From NCBI RefSeq assembly GCF_014204985.1, contig NZ_JACHMP010000001.1:806001-870000 (forward strand): DNA of 64,000 nucleotides. The letters run 5' to 3'. Origin of the DNA: Streptosporangium becharense (GTDB taxonomy: Bacteria > Actinomycetota > Actinomycetes > Streptosporangiales > Streptosporangiaceae). This document shows, in pieces, positions 50,216 through 61,190 of the stretch; the first letter of the stretch is position 1; every line of letters starts with the position of its first letter. The notes under the pieces were generated by a model that saw only the letters and a list, made by a program, of their open reading frames with translations, made no database searches and was not told the DNA's origin. A program made the translations under genes and the position numbers.

Positions 50216-50970
50216 CGAGGAGACCGTCGAAGCCGGACCGCACCAGATCGTCGCCGATCCTCCTGATCTCGTGGACGGAGTCCTCGAAGGCCAGGAGCCG
50301 GCGGAAGGCGTCGCCGTACGCGCGTTGCTCGTCGATGGGCAGGCGCGGCAGCCGGGCACGACGAGGGTCCATCCGGGTGGAGGAGCCCAGGCGCGTGCTG
50401 GTCTCCCCGGTGACCCGAAGGCAGCCGGCGAGGAAGTGCGGGTCGAGCCGCTCGGGGTCCGTCCGGAACAGCAGGAGCTGTGGTCCGAGCGCGGCCCCGC
50501 CCTCCCGCATCACCCGGACGACCGTGTCGCCGCGGGGAACGAGCGGGGCGACGACATCACCCCGCTCGGTGACGATCAGCCCGGGTTCGTCCTCGGTGCG
50601 TCCGCTGGGAGCGCGGCCGAGCAACAGGTCCTTGGCCGTCAGGACGGGAAGGCCCCCCTCCTCGACGCTCATCCTGAGCGGCCCTTGATGGACGGTCACC
50701 ACTCCGGCCCTGGCCAGTTCCCCGACGCTGGTCATCGGCAGGTCCCGCCGCCGTTCCAGAGGTGCCAGCCCGGGGATGTCCAGCCCCGCGAGAGCCGCCA
50801 CCGCGCGGTTGCGCGCTTCGGTGAACGCCGACGGCCTCGACTGGCTCTGGCCGCTCACCCGGTGCACGGGGGTGAGCGCGACCTCCTCGTCGAGCAGGTC
50901 GATGATCCGCACGGTACGGGCGGCGGCGGGCGGCTCGGCGCCGGCGGTGTAGGCCCGCCACGCGCGGTGT
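50142..50970 (-). pseudogene. C-terminal remnant of N-6 DNA methylase (target-recognition part)
   Basis: About 270 residues resemble the S-subunit-like target-recognition end of large actinobacterial N-6 adenine methylases: [49 protein letters not shown], and a final [19 protein letters not shown] helix. The catalytic methylase domain (NPPY motif) is absent; the frame loses homology at about 50970, where arabinofuranosidase sequence on the other strand begins. The 3' end overlaps the kinase remnant start, as in a former two-gene operon. Confidence 0.65.
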
Positions 50971-51002
50971 CGGGGTGGCGAGCAGGGGCGGCACCTCGAC
51001 GT

Positions 51003-51896
51003 ATCGGCCGTGCCGGCGCAGCGACGGGCCCGCTGGCGCAGCCGAAGCCGGGATGGGTCTCGCTCAAGGACTTCACCGTCGTCCCCTACAACGGCAGGCA
51101 CCTGGTCCACGCGACGACGCACGACACGGGGACGAGGTGGGGTTCGATGAGCTTCGGCCTGTTCACGAACTGGCCGGAGATGGCCTCGGCCAGCCAGAAC
51201 GCGATGTCCTCCTCCGCTGTGGCGCCCACGCTCTTCTACTTCGCCCCGAAGAACATCTGGGTGCTCGCCTACCAGTGGGGCGGGACCGCTTTCTCCTACA
51301 GGACGTCGAGCGACCCCACCAACCCGAATGGCTGGTCATCGCAGCAGGTGCTCTTCTCCGGAAGCATCTCCGGCTCCGGAACAGGCCCCATCGACCAGAC
51401 GCTCATCGGTGACGGCACGAACATGTATCTGTTCTTCGCCGGCGACAACGGCAAGATCTACCGGGCCGGCATGCCTATCGGGAATTTCCCGGGCAGCTTC
51501 GGCACGACATCGACGGTGGTCATGAGCGACACGACGAACAACCTGTTCGAAGCCGTTCAGGTCTACAAGCTCCAGGGCCAGAACCGCTACCTCATGATCG
51601 TCGAGGCGATCGGCTCGCAGGGACGTTACTTCCGCTCGTTCACGGCCACCAGCCTGAACGGTTCGTGGACACCGCAGGCCGCGACCGAGGGCAATCCCTT
51701 CGCCGGCAAGGCCAACAGCGGCGCCACCTGGACCAACGACATCAGCCACGGCGAACTGATCCGCACCGGTCCCGATCAGACCATGACCGTTGATCCCTGC
51801 AATCTGCAGTTGCTCTACCAGGGACGCAACCCCGACTCCGGCGGCGACTACGGCCTCCTGCCCTACCGGCCGGGTCTGCTGACACTGCAGCGCTGA
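51003..51896 (+). pseudogene. GH62 alpha-L-arabinofuranosidase, 5'-truncated
   Basis: From [11 protein letters not shown] onwards nearly the whole GH62 catalytic domain is intact: the base Asp in [16 protein letters not shown], the acid Glu in LFEAVQVYK and a normal end ([10 protein letters not shown]). Signal peptide and the first strand are missing and no start codon with SD exists. Just upstream, a T-S-T-Y-R match in another frame hints that the break includes a frameshift. The enzyme would release arabinose from arabinoxylan, matching the xylanase gene next door, but this copy is probably dead. Confidence 0.75.
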
Positions 51897-51959
51897 CGAC
51901 GTAACACGGGGTCCGGCTCGGAGGGAGCCGGCGCGTCGGGCCCGCACGCCGCCTCCAGC

Positions 51960-52164
51960 AGGTGGTCCCCGACGGAAGCGGTTGGCGTCCAGGCTCTCGA
52001 CCGTCGAGAAGAGCACCTCGGTGTGGTCGGCGATGTGGCTGGTGTGGTTGAGCAGCGAGGCCGCCGTCCGCGGTGGCGGTCGCGGGGCGCGCCGCGAGCA
52101 GCGCGACGGCCAGGATCGCGGCTCCCAACCGCGAGGCGAACGTACCGAATCGACGAATGGTCAT
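51960..52164 (-). pseudogene. 5' remnant of a secreted-protein gene
   Basis: From ATG 52164 a typical signal peptide reads TIRRFGTFASRLGAAILAVALLAARPATATA in segments. Directly after, protein-like sequence (LLNHTSHIADHTEVLFSTVES) continues in a different frame for about 30 residues and then fades. A frameshifted, truncated gene end is the simplest reading; the original enzyme is not recognised. Confidence 0.45.
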
Positions 52165-52176
52165 GGCGCCCAGCAT

Positions 52177-52404
52177 GCGTCTTCCGCTTCACGTACCGGC
52201 TTGCTCTGCGGCGCGACCGCCGTAGGCACGTGGTAAGGCGGGCTTACTCACTGCGCGCCGCCGGCCGCACGGTGGAGGCGATCGGCTCGCTCCCGCGGAC
52301 TCGACGGAACCGGCCGGGACGGTGATCACCGCAGTGATCGCTGCGGTGATCGCCGTCCCGGCCCCCGATCGGCACCGGCCGGTGCCGTCTCATGATCCGG
52401 CTTC
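52177..52404. other. Non-coding gap downstream of xylanase
   Basis: No gene seen. A gatcaccgcagtgatcgctgcggtgatc-like set of short inverted repeats around 52322-52350 follows the converging remnants and may terminate the xylanase transcript. Confidence 0.4.
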
Positions 52405-53997
<1,593 letters not shown>

Positions 53998-54033
53998 TCA
54001 CCACATCGGACGGAGCCGACCGCCTCGGAGATC

Positions 54034-54081
54034 AGTGTGGAAACGCAACCGAAACATGTCAACACTTAAGCGAAATTTTCG
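54034..54081 (-). promoter_or_regulatory. Xylanase promoter with CGAAA operator
   Basis: On the minus strand a TTGACA (54062-54057) lies 17 bp from a weak CACACT -10. It is bracketed by a CGAAA-N-TTTCG palindrome (54071-54081) and a single CGAAA motif (54050-54054, plus strand). CGAAA motifs are known repressor sites ahead of Streptomyces xylanase genes. Confidence 0.6.
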
Positions 54082-54363
54082 GAACGACCACTCCAGGATT
54101 AATGATCATTTGTGATGCCGTGAGGCCGCAAGGAGCCCATTGCGGCGCAACGCATGCAGGAAGCCGCCGGTAGCTGAGGATGAAAATTTCACTTTATCTT
54201 CGCAACTTGCGGACCCGAAGATTGGCTGTACAGATGTGCGACACCCACCTGGCATGGTCGCGCACAGGACCACCGCCGCTTGACGGCAGCTGGTCCGCTG
54301 TATTTACTCGCCGCCATCACCACCGAAGAGGCCGGGTGCCGAAGGAGGGCCGCACTGCGGAGC

Positions 54364-54375
54364 GTTAGCGCTAAC
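54364..54375. promoter_or_regulatory. LacI-type palindrome gttagcgctaac
   Basis: A perfect 12-bp palindrome with the central CG typical of LacI-family operators, in a region (53893-54845) without intact genes. It may have served a lost sugar-utilisation gene, or acts at a distance on the xylanase. Confidence 0.45.
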
Positions 54376-54534
54376 ACAAACCTCCGCCCGTAGGATGCGC
54401 AAGGTCGTCAAGCCTGGGTGGCACCACACGCCCAGGTCATTCCGTGTCCGCCGCTCTGTCTTCGCAACAGGAGGCAGAGCGGCCAGGCGAACCGAAAGGG
54501 GGACGCTGCGGGAGATGAGCGCCTGCCGACGATG

Positions 54535-54690
54535 TCATCCGGCCAGGTCGCAGCCTTCCTCGCCGCCCTGCGCACCAGAGCTGGTAGGGAGATCCGGCTG
54601 ACCGGTCAGGAGCTTGCCGACCACCTGATGGGAGACCCCCAGGAGCAGGCCGATGTCACGGTGCGGGAGCCTGCTCGTGAAGGCACCGCG
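54535..54690 (-). pseudogene. Possible remnant of a small HTH protein
   Basis: On the minus strand the phrase SRLPHRDIGLLLGVSHQVVGKLLTG resembles the end of small antitoxin-like HTH proteins (RDIGxLLGVSxQRVSQLL). Upstream sequence in the same frame is low-complexity, so no intact gene can be drawn. The surrounding 53893-54845 otherwise holds nothing I can support as coding. Confidence 0.3.
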
Positions 54691-54845
54691 CCGCAACCCC
54701 GGCCCTTCCACCTTCAGCGCCCACCGATCACCGACGCGGAGCTCGTCCCGCCCCTCCCCGACCTCCGCCCCGGCACGGCCCGGCCGGGACGCCGGTCGCC
54801 CGGCATGCGGCGAGATCCGCCGCCGGGCGGGACCGCAGACGGGGG

Positions 54846-55130
54846 TCAGGCGGGGTCGTAGGTCAGGCAGTCGATGTCTTCGCGCGCGTAACCGACGACG
54901 ATGCCCGGCGCCTGGCATTCGAACCGGACGTTGTGGTGACAGTCGGCCATCTTGCACGCGCCGACGCGGCCGGTGGCGGCCAGATCGCCGCCTTTCGCCT
55001 CGATCTGGAAGAAGGTCTCGCACTCCGCGTGGTGAGTGTCGCCGACCGTGATGGCCCGTGCGTGGCAGGTGTGTTCTGTGTTGTACGCGCACGCCTCGAC
55101 CCGGCACTCGCTGATCACGGGCATGTCCAT
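54846..55130 (-). CDS. DUF1540 cysteine-rich protein
   Basis: 94 residues with two DUF1540 units: CRVEACAYNTEHTCHARAITVG and CKMADCHHNVRFECQAPGIVVG, each with three Cys and an aromatic/His between, plus an extra Cys at both ends. Probably a small metal-binding protein; function unknown. ATG with ggagg 8 nt upstream. Confidence 0.88.
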   Translation of the reverse strand: MDMPVISECRVEACAYNTEHTCHARAITVGDTHHAECETFFQIEAKGGDLAATGRVGACKMADCHHNVRFECQAPGIVVGYAREDIDCLTYDPA

Positions 55131-55388
55131 GGCTGCAACCTCCGGGCTCGGGCTGGTCTCGGACGCCACTCGCCTTCGTCGGGACCCGCCATCGATCGTC
55201 TGCATGACAGAGCCATGTGCCGACATATGGTCACATGGCCTATCCGTCCAGTACCGCACCCGCATCGGCTCCACCCTCACGCCGGGCTCAAGGTTCCCCC
55301 AAAAGCGCCTGTGGAGGAGCTGGAAACGGCCTCGCGGACGGCAGTGGAGTGGTGCGACACTTCGTGCGGCGTCTGAAGGGAATCGAGG

Positions 55389-55808
55389 GTGGAAGTGGCG
55401 GAGAAACGGCCGGGCGACGCCGCAGGACGGCGTCCCTACATCGCAATCCTCTTGTACCGGACGACCGTGGACGACGGCAGCGGATATGTCACACACAGCG
55501 AGGACGTCGTCCTCATCCACGAGCACTCGATCGAAGGGGCGAAGGCGCGGGCCGAGACGATGGGGCATGACGAGGAGACTTCGTATTCGAATCAGTACGG
55601 TCAGACCGTGAACTGGGAATTCCTAGGAGTCGCGGATGTCCGCGACGCGTTGTACGACGACCTGGACTCGGATACGGCTCTCTACACCAGACGTTTCGAC
55701 CGCCTTTCCGATTACGAGAGCCTTTTCTCCTTCTCGCCGCGTGGCGGCCGGGGGCGGGGGGCGGGTTCGCCGTGTGACGGCGAGGGAACGGACGGTTCCC
55801 GTTCCTGA
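55389..55808 (+). CDS. DUF4288 protein
   Basis: 139 residues. The N-terminal 90 residues fit DUF4288: IAILLYRTTV, then EHSIEGAKARAETMG and TSYSNQYGQTVNWEFLGVADV. The C-terminal 30 residues are Gly/Arg-rich. Function unknown; the family occurs with immunity-type small proteins. GTG start with gaaggga 7 nt upstream. Confidence 0.8.
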   Translation: MEVAEKRPGDAAGRRPYIAILLYRTTVDDGSGYVTHSEDVVLIHEHSIEGAKARAETMGHDEETSYSNQYGQTVNWEFLGVADVRDALYDDLDSDTALYTRRFDRLSDYESLFSFSPRGGRGRGAGSPCDGEGTDGSRS

Positions 55809-55905
55809 CCGGCCACGCCCCGGGCCCGCCGGGCCGGGAGGTCGCCGGCGGCGGGGCCGTCGTCCCCTTCCGGGGTCCGGTACCGCGTCCGCGACCGGTC
55901 CGCCC

Positions 55906-56385
55906 TCAGGACCGGCGGTGGAAGCGGCGGTGCAGGTCGCGCACCTGCTCGGCGAGTTCCGGGAACGGACCCTCCACCTCGGCGCCGGGGACGACCTCCC
56001 GGATCGGCAGGGTCCGCACCGCAGGCGCGGGGACCCCCAGTTCGGCGAGCCAGGTGGCGAGCTGCCCGGAGGAGCTCGCGTAGACGATGCGGCCCAGGCC
56101 GACCCAGCCGTGCGCGGCGGCGCACATCGGGCAGTGCTCACCGGAGGTGAAGACGGTCGCCGCAGCGCGTTCCGCGGGGGTGAGGTTCGCCGCGGCCCAG
56201 CGGGCCAGCTCGAACTCCGGGTGACGGGTGGAGTCGCCGGTGGCGACCCGGTTGTGGTCCTCGGCGAGGACGGTCCCGTCCGCGGCGACCAGCACGGAGC
56301 CGAACGGCTCGTCGCCCGCCTCCAGCGCCTCGGCCGCCAGCTCCACGCAGCGGCGCAGGTGCCGCAGTTCGGTCTCGGTCGCCAC
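55906..56385 (-). CDS. Nucleoside/guanine deaminase-like enzyme (CDA fold)
   Basis: 159 residues. Zinc site: HPE in TRHPEFELARW and the SGEHCPMCAAAH motif (PCxxC form). DHNRVATGDSTRHPE is close to bacterial guanine deaminase and tRNA adenosine deaminase relatives; substrate not fixed by sequence. GTG start with gggagg 6 nt upstream; earlier in-frame starts lack an SD. Confidence 0.88.
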   Translation of the reverse strand: MATETELRHLRRCVELAAEALEAGDEPFGSVLVAADGTVLAEDHNRVATGDSTRHPEFELARWAAANLTPAERAAATVFTSGEHCPMCAAAHGWVGLGRIVYASSSGQLATWLAELGVPAPAVRTLPIREVVPGAEVEGPFPELAEQVRDLHRRFHRRS

Positions 56386-56438
56386 GGCAGCCTCCCAGAG
56401 CGTGATCTCCCCTCGCCATGGTAGGCCCCGGGACTCCA

Positions 56439-56481
56439 TCGACTGCCTGGCGACATGAGATCGACTGCCGGGTGACATGAG
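56439..56481. promoter_or_regulatory. Two near-identical 21-bp direct repeats, 22-bp period
   Basis: 56439-56459 and 56461-56481 differ at only 2 of 21 positions (tcgactgcc(t/g)gg(c/t)gacatgag). The spacing places both on one helix face. The site lies between the divergent deaminase and DHA2 transporter genes, so it is a good candidate operator; no regulator gene is adjacent. Confidence 0.65.
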
Positions 56482-56588
56482 GTTTTTTACCAAAGAGGGC
56501 AGGATCGTGAGTGGTATGCCCGTAAGGGTAGGTATGCGCTGCCCGAGCGCCGGGAGGCGCGCCGGATACGGAGAGTAAGGCAGCCGCC

Positions 56589-58166
56589 ATGATCGTCAGC
56601 CGGTCGTCCGCCTCGGCCGAGGAGCAACAGGGAGCCGATCCGCGCCGGTGGAAGGCGCTGAGCGTCTGCCTGGTGGCCGGCTTCATGACGCTGCTGGACG
56701 TGAGCATCGTCAACGTGGCGCTGCCCGCGATCCGCACCGGCCTCGCGGCCCCGCAGAGCACCCTGCAGTGGGTGGTGTCCGGGTACGCGCTCGCCTTCGG
56801 GCTGGTGCTGGTCCCCGCCGGGCGGTTCGGCGACGTGTACGGGCGGCGCACCGTGTTCGTCTTCGGTGTGGCGCTCTTCACCCTGGCCAGCGCGGCGGCC
56901 GGGATCGCCGCGGACTCCGCCTGGCTGGTCGCCGCGCGTCTCGTCCAGGGAGTGGCGGGCGGGGTGATCAATCCGCAGGTCAGCGGGCTGATCCAGCAGT
57001 TGTTCCGCGGCGCGGAGCGGGGGCGGGCGTTCGGGCTGCTGGGTGCCACCATCGGCGTCTCGACCGCGATCGGCCCGCTGCTCGGCGGGCTGCTCATCCA
57101 CCTGGGCGGCGGGCACGACGGCTGGCGCCTGGTCTTCTACGTCAACGTGCCGGTGGGGATCCTGGCCGTCGTGCTGGCGTACCGCTACATCGGGGGCGGG
57201 CGGGCGTCGCGGGCACAGCCCCGGGAGGACGCCGCGGAGGGCTCCCGGGAGAAGCACCCGCGTGAGGACTCGCGCGCGGGCACCCGGGGAAGCCGCCTGC
57301 GCCGGAGCATGGACCCGGTGGGCGTGCTGCTGCTCGGCACGGGGCTCGTGCTGGTGCTCCTGCCGTTCGTCGAGGGGCAGCAGTGGCACGGTCCCGGCAG
57401 GTGGCTGCTCGCGCTCGCCGGGCTCACCGTGATCGGCGTCTTCACCGCCTGGGAGCGTCGGTACGGGCGGCACGCCCAGCCGGTCGTCGACCTGTCACTG
57501 TTCCGGCGCCGCTCGTACGCGCTCGGCACCCTGCTCGCGGCCCTCTACTTCGCGGGATTCACCGCGATCTTCTTCATCCTGACCCTGTACCTGCAGAACG
57601 GCCTGGGCTACTCGGCTCTGGAGGCGGGCCTGGCGACCACCCCGTTCGCGGCGGGGTCGGCCGCGGCCTCCGTGCTGGGCGGCCGGATCGTCACCCGGCT
57701 CGGCCGGCCGCTGGTGGTGGGGGGACTGCTGCTGGTCGGGGTCGCACTCGGCGTCACCGCGCTCGCCACCTGGCTGGTCCCCGGCGAGCACGTGGCCTGG
57801 GCGACCGCGGTGCCGTTGCTCCTCGCGGGCCTGGGCAGCGGCCTGGTGATCTCTCCGAACCAGACGCTGACCCTGTCCGAGGTGCCGGTGGCCATGGCGG
57901 GTGCCGCGGGCGGTGTGCTGCAGACCGGGCAGCGGGTCGGCGCCGCCGTCGGCATCGCGGCGATCGGCTCGGTGTTCTTCGCCGGGGTCGCCTCCTCCCA
58001 CGGCGACCACGCGACGGCGTTCCGGCACGCGCTGCTGGTCACGATCGCCTTCGTGCTGGCCGCGCTGGCCGTGGCCCTCGCCGACGTGGTCGCCGCCCGC
58101 CGGGCCTCTCACCGGGTCCCTCCTGCGGAGGAGGCGGCTACGTCCGGGAGTCCTCCAGCACGGTGA
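56589..58166 (+). CDS. MFS multidrug transporter (DHA2, 14 TM)
   Basis: 525 residues. First-helix motif FMTLLDVSIVNVALPAI, motif A GRFGDVYGRR, and RLVQGVAGGVINP; about 14 membrane segments. A long charged cytoplasmic loop (about 208-240, Arg/Glu-rich) joins the two halves, longer than usual. Proton-coupled export of an unknown compound. The last 29 bp overlap the convergent dehydrogenase-like gene. Confidence 0.9.
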   Translation: MIVSRSSASAEEQQGADPRRWKALSVCLVAGFMTLLDVSIVNVALPAIRTGLAAPQSTLQWVVSGYALAFGLVLVPAGRFGDVYGRRTVFVFGVALFTLASAAAGIAADSAWLVAARLVQGVAGGVINPQVSGLIQQLFRGAERGRAFGLLGATIGVSTAIGPLLGGLLIHLGGGHDGWRLVFYVNVPVGILAVVLAYRYIGGGRASRAQPREDAAEGSREKHPREDSRAGTRGSRLRRSMDPVGVLLLGTGLVLVLLPFVEGQQWHGPGRWLLALAGLTVIGVFTAWERRYGRHAQPVVDLSLFRRRSYALGTLLAALYFAGFTAIFFILTLYLQNGLGYSALEAGLATTPFAAGSAAASVLGGRIVTRLGRPLVVGGLLLVGVALGVTALATWLVPGEHVAWATAVPLLLAGLGSGLVISPNQTLTLSEVPVAMAGAAGGVLQTGQRVGAAVGIAAIGSVFFAGVASSHGDHATAFRHALLVTIAFVLAALAVALADVVAARRASHRVPPAEEAATSGSPPAR

Positions 58167-59307
58167 AGGTGATGCCGGCGCGCCGGAGGCGCCCGATGAG
58201 CGCCTCACCCATCGCCACGGCCGTGGTGACCTGGCCAAAGACGGCGGGCAGGTCGTCGGTGGCCAGGCTGAGCGCTGACTCGCCGAGCATCTTGGCGGTC
58301 TCGCCGTAGCCGGGGTCTCCCCCGGTGACCTCGGTGACGACGCGCTCGCCGCCGCCGACGCCGAGGAAGGTGACCTTGAACCAGCTTCTGGCACGCCGCT
58401 CGGCATCGGGCCCGCCGCCCGGCGCGAACCGGCTCAGCAGCAGGGACCGGGCCGCGGGGACGTGCGCGAGCGCGGTGAGCGCGCCGGCGCCGGCGACCAG
58501 CCCCAGCGCTCCGGCCAGGTGCCGGACGGCGACGTGGTGCCGGTAGGTGAAGTCGGGGCCGTAGCGTTCCAGGGCGGCGGCCGAGCGGGCCACGATCTGC
58601 GGGTCGAGCGTGGGCAGCGGCAGTGCCCAGCCGCCGACGTACCGGACCCGGCCGGGCAGACCGCGCACCCTCCTGCCTTTGGGCCGTTCCTCGACGGCGT
58701 GCCGGACCCGCGCCGCCTCGGCCGTCCGGCGGAACCGGGAGACGGCCGAGACGGCCGAGTGCACGGTGCCGCCTGAGGGAGCCCCGGACACCCGCACGAA
58801 CCCGCTCACCTCCAGGGGCACCCCCTCGGGCAGGTGCTTGACGGTGAAGTAGGCCCCGAGGTCGTGCGGGACGGAGTCGAACCCGCAGGCGTGCACGAGC
58901 TTGGCCCCCCTCCGCCGGGCCCGGTCGTGGTACTTGACGAACATGCGGTCGACGAACTCCGGTTCGCCGGTGATGTCGGCGTAGTGGGTGCCGGCGTCGG
59001 CGCAGGCGGCCACGAGCGGCTCGCCGTGGGCGACGAAGGGGCCCACGGTGGTCGCCACGACCCGGGCCTGCCGGGCGATCTCCGCCAGGGAGGCGGGGTC
59101 GGCGGCGTCGGCGTGCAGCAACGGCAGGCCGGGCAGGCCGATCCGGTCCCTGACGCCCGCCAGTTTGGCGCGGTTGCGACCGGCCAGGGCCCAGCGCAGG
59201 CCCGGTCCGGCGGTGCGCGCGAGATACTCGGCGGTGAGCGCGCCGGTGAAGCCGGTGGCGCCGAACAGCACGATGTCGTACGGACGGTCGTCAGGCACGT
59301 GAGGCAT
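58138..59307 (-). CDS. Saccharopine dehydrogenase-like oxidoreductase (Rv2449c/trans-enoyl reductase type)
   Basis: 389 residues. Rossmann start DIVLFGATGFTGALTAEYL, then AGRNRAKL, VVATTVGPFVAHGEPLVAACADAGTHYADITGE in segments, and HACGFDSVPHDLGA. These are the marks of the SDH-like family that includes mycobacterial trans-acting enoyl reductases. C-terminal half has a short hydrophobic stretch (about 255-275). Substrate unknown; likely lipid-related. Confidence 0.88.
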   Translation of the reverse strand: MPHVPDDRPYDIVLFGATGFTGALTAEYLARTAGPGLRWALAGRNRAKLAGVRDRIGLPGLPLLHADAADPASLAEIARQARVVATTVGPFVAHGEPLVAACADAGTHYADITGEPEFVDRMFVKYHDRARRRGAKLVHACGFDSVPHDLGAYFTVKHLPEGVPLEVSGFVRVSGAPSGGTVHSAVSAVSRFRRTAEAARVRHAVEERPKGRRVRGLPGRVRYVGGWALPLPTLDPQIVARSAAALERYGPDFTYRHHVAVRHLAGALGLVAGAGALTALAHVPAARSLLLSRFAPGGGPDAERRARSWFKVTFLGVGGGERVVTEVTGGDPGYGETAKMLGESALSLATDDLPAVFGQVTTAVAMGEALIGRLRRAGITFTVLEDSRT

Positions 59308-59454
59308 GGGCTGAGACTTCCCTCTCCGGGCTCCGGACGCAAGCCTCTTCCGATCCGGATGCGAGCCCTCGGAGGTGAGCCTCCCCCTGTCTCGGTTCCG
59401 CACCCGAACCTCCCAAAACGATTAGTTGGTAGGTTCTTAGGAGAAAGCACAAGT

Positions 59455-59961
59455 ATGCGCACATGGAGGATCGGCACGGTGGAGGTCGAGCAGACGGCAC
59501 TGCCCGGGATAGGACTGCGGCACGAGTTCACCACGCGGTCCGGCAGGCGGCTGGGGATCGTCTCCCACCGGACGGGGCGGCGCGACCTGGTGATCTACGA
59601 TCCGGACGATCCGGACCGCGCCTGTGAGACCGTCAAGCTGAACGACGAGGAGGCCGACGCGCTCGCCGAGCTCCTCGGCGCGCCGCGCATCGTCCAGCGC
59701 CTGAACGCCCTGCACCGGGAAGTCGAGGGCCTGGTCAGCCTACAGCTGCCGATCACGCCCGGAACCCCCTACGCCGGTCGCCCGATGAGCGAGGCCCGGG
59801 TGCGCACCCGTACCGGCGCCTCCATCGTCGCGGTGGTGCGCGAGGGACAGGTGTTCGCCAGCCCGGCCCCGGACTTCGTGTTCGCCGCCGGTGACGTGGT
59901 GGTCGTGGTGGGCAGCCCGGAGAGCACCTCGGCGGTCGCCGACATCCTGGCCCACGGGTAG
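59455..59961 (+). CDS. TrkA-C/RCK-like regulatory subunit of K+/H+ antiporter (KhtT-like)
   Basis: 168 residues. The C-terminal 80 residues are an RCK_C domain (PYAGRPMSEARVRTRTGASIVAVVREG, then FAAGDVVVVVGSPE). The N-terminal part is the KhtT-type domain (VEVEQTALPGIGLRHEF). In Bacillus, KhtT gates the KhtU antiporter by nucleotide binding. The gene ends 8 bp before the antiporter gene. ATG with aggaga about 10 nt upstream. Confidence 0.9.
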   Translation: MRTWRIGTVEVEQTALPGIGLRHEFTTRSGRRLGIVSHRTGRRDLVIYDPDDPDRACETVKLNDEEADALAELLGAPRIVQRLNALHREVEGLVSLQLPITPGTPYAGRPMSEARVRTRTGASIVAVVREGQVFASPAPDFVFAAGDVVVVVGSPESTSAVADILAHG

Positions 59962-59969
59962 GGCATCGG

Positions 59970-61127
59970 GTGCACACCGCGATTCTCTTCCTGGAACTCG
60001 GTGCTGTCCTCCTCGGGCTGGGCGTCCTCGGCGCTCTGGCCCTGCGGGTCGGCATCTCCCCCATCCCCCTCTACCTCATCGCCGGGCTGGCCTTCGGCAC
60101 CGGCGGCATCCTCCCCCTCGCCACCAGTGAGGAGTTCATCTCGGTCGGCGCCGAGCTGGGCGTCATCCTGCTGCTGCTCACCCTCGGCCTGGAGTACAAC
60201 GCCGACGAGCTCGTGACGAGCCTGAAGGGCAACGCCGTCGCGGGCGTCGTCGACCTGGTGCTCAACGCGGCGCCCGGCGCCATCGCGGCGCTGCTGCTGG
60301 GCTGGGGGCCGGTGGCGGCCATCGCCATGGCCGGCGTCACCTACGCCACCTCCTCCGGCATCACCGCCAAGGTGTTGTCGGACCTGGGGTGGATCGGTAA
60401 CCGCGAGACCCCTGTGGTGCTGTCGCTGCTGGTCTTCGAGGACCTGACCATGGCGATCTACCTGCCGATCCTGACCGCGGTACTGGCCGGGGTGAGCTTC
60501 GCGGGCGGCGCCGTCACCGTGGCGATCGCGCTGGCCACGGTCAGCGTCGTGCTGCTGGTGGCGCTGCGCTACGGCAGGTTCATCGAGGCGTTCGTCTCCA
60601 GCCCCAACTCCGAGGTGCTGCTGCTGAAGGTCGTCGGCCTCGCCCTGCTGGTCGCCGGGGTGGCCCAGCAGCTCCAGGTCTCGGCCGCGGTCGGTGCCTT
60701 CCTGGTCGGCATCGCGCTCTCCGGCGAGCTGGCCGAGGATGCCCAGGCGTTGCTGGCCCCGATCCGCGACCTGTTCGCGGCGGTGTTCTTCGTCTTCTTC
60801 GGCCTGCAGACCGACCCCGCCAAGATCGGTCCGGTCGCCGGGCTGGCCGCGCTGCTCGCGCTGGTCAGCATGGTGACCAAGCTGCTCACCGGCGCCTACG
60901 CGGCGCGCAGGGCGGGTATCGCCAGGGCCGGTCAGGCGCGGGCGGGCATCGCGCTCATCCCCCGCGGTGAGTTCAACATCGTGATCGCCGGTCTGGCGGT
61001 GGCCGCCGGCGCCCATCCCGACCTGGGTCCGCTGGCCGCGGCGTACGTCCTGATCCTGGCGGCGTTCGGGCCGCTGGCGGCCCGTCTGGTCCAGCCGTTC
61101 ATCACCGCGATCGCCAAGCGCGCCTGA
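59970..61127 (+). CDS. CPA2 monovalent cation:proton antiporter (KhtU-like)
   Basis: 385 residues, about 12 membrane segments. LTLGLEYNADELV, VTYATSSGITAKVLSDLGW, LLVFEDLTMAIYLPIL and GIALIPRGEFNIVIAGL are the core-domain motifs; the F-E-D acidic site is in FEDLTM. It exchanges K+ (or Na+) for H+ across the membrane and depends on the RCK subunit encoded just upstream. GTG start. Confidence 0.92.
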   Translation: MHTAILFLELGAVLLGLGVLGALALRVGISPIPLYLIAGLAFGTGGILPLATSEEFISVGAELGVILLLLTLGLEYNADELVTSLKGNAVAGVVDLVLNAAPGAIAALLLGWGPVAAIAMAGVTYATSSGITAKVLSDLGWIGNRETPVVLSLLVFEDLTMAIYLPILTAVLAGVSFAGGAVTVAIALATVSVVLLVALRYGRFIEAFVSSPNSEVLLLKVVGLALLVAGVAQQLQVSAAVGAFLVGIALSGELAEDAQALLAPIRDLFAAVFFVFFGLQTDPAKIGPVAGLAALLALVSMVTKLLTGAYAARRAGIARAGQARAGIALIPRGEFNIVIAGLAVAAGAHPDLGPLAAAYVLILAAFGPLAARLVQPFITAIAKRA

Positions 61128-61151
61128 CGCGCACGCGAGTCCCGTCGCACC

Positions 61152-61190
61152 GGGGCCGCCGAACGCCGTACACCGGCGCACGGCGGCCCC
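61152..61190 (+). terminator. Hairpin after antiporter gene
   Basis: ggggccgccg (61152-61161) pairs with cggcggcccc (61181-61190); the loop holds a further gccg/cggc pair. It is followed by gtgacggccccacg repeats at 61197-61210 and 61215-61228 and a third partial copy; nothing coding up to 61297. Confidence 0.6.

Noticed and set aside
54418-54861. 147-codon plus-strand frame in the gap upstream of the DUF1540 gene
   Set aside because: Composition is Pro/Arg-rich, no family resemblance, and the opposite strand shows a better HTH-like fragment.
59308-59454. Possible c-di-AMP (ydaO) riboswitch ahead of the KhtTU-like antiporter
   Set aside because: The expected conserved motifs of that class are not found in this 147-bp leader; only ordinary promoter-like sequence is present.
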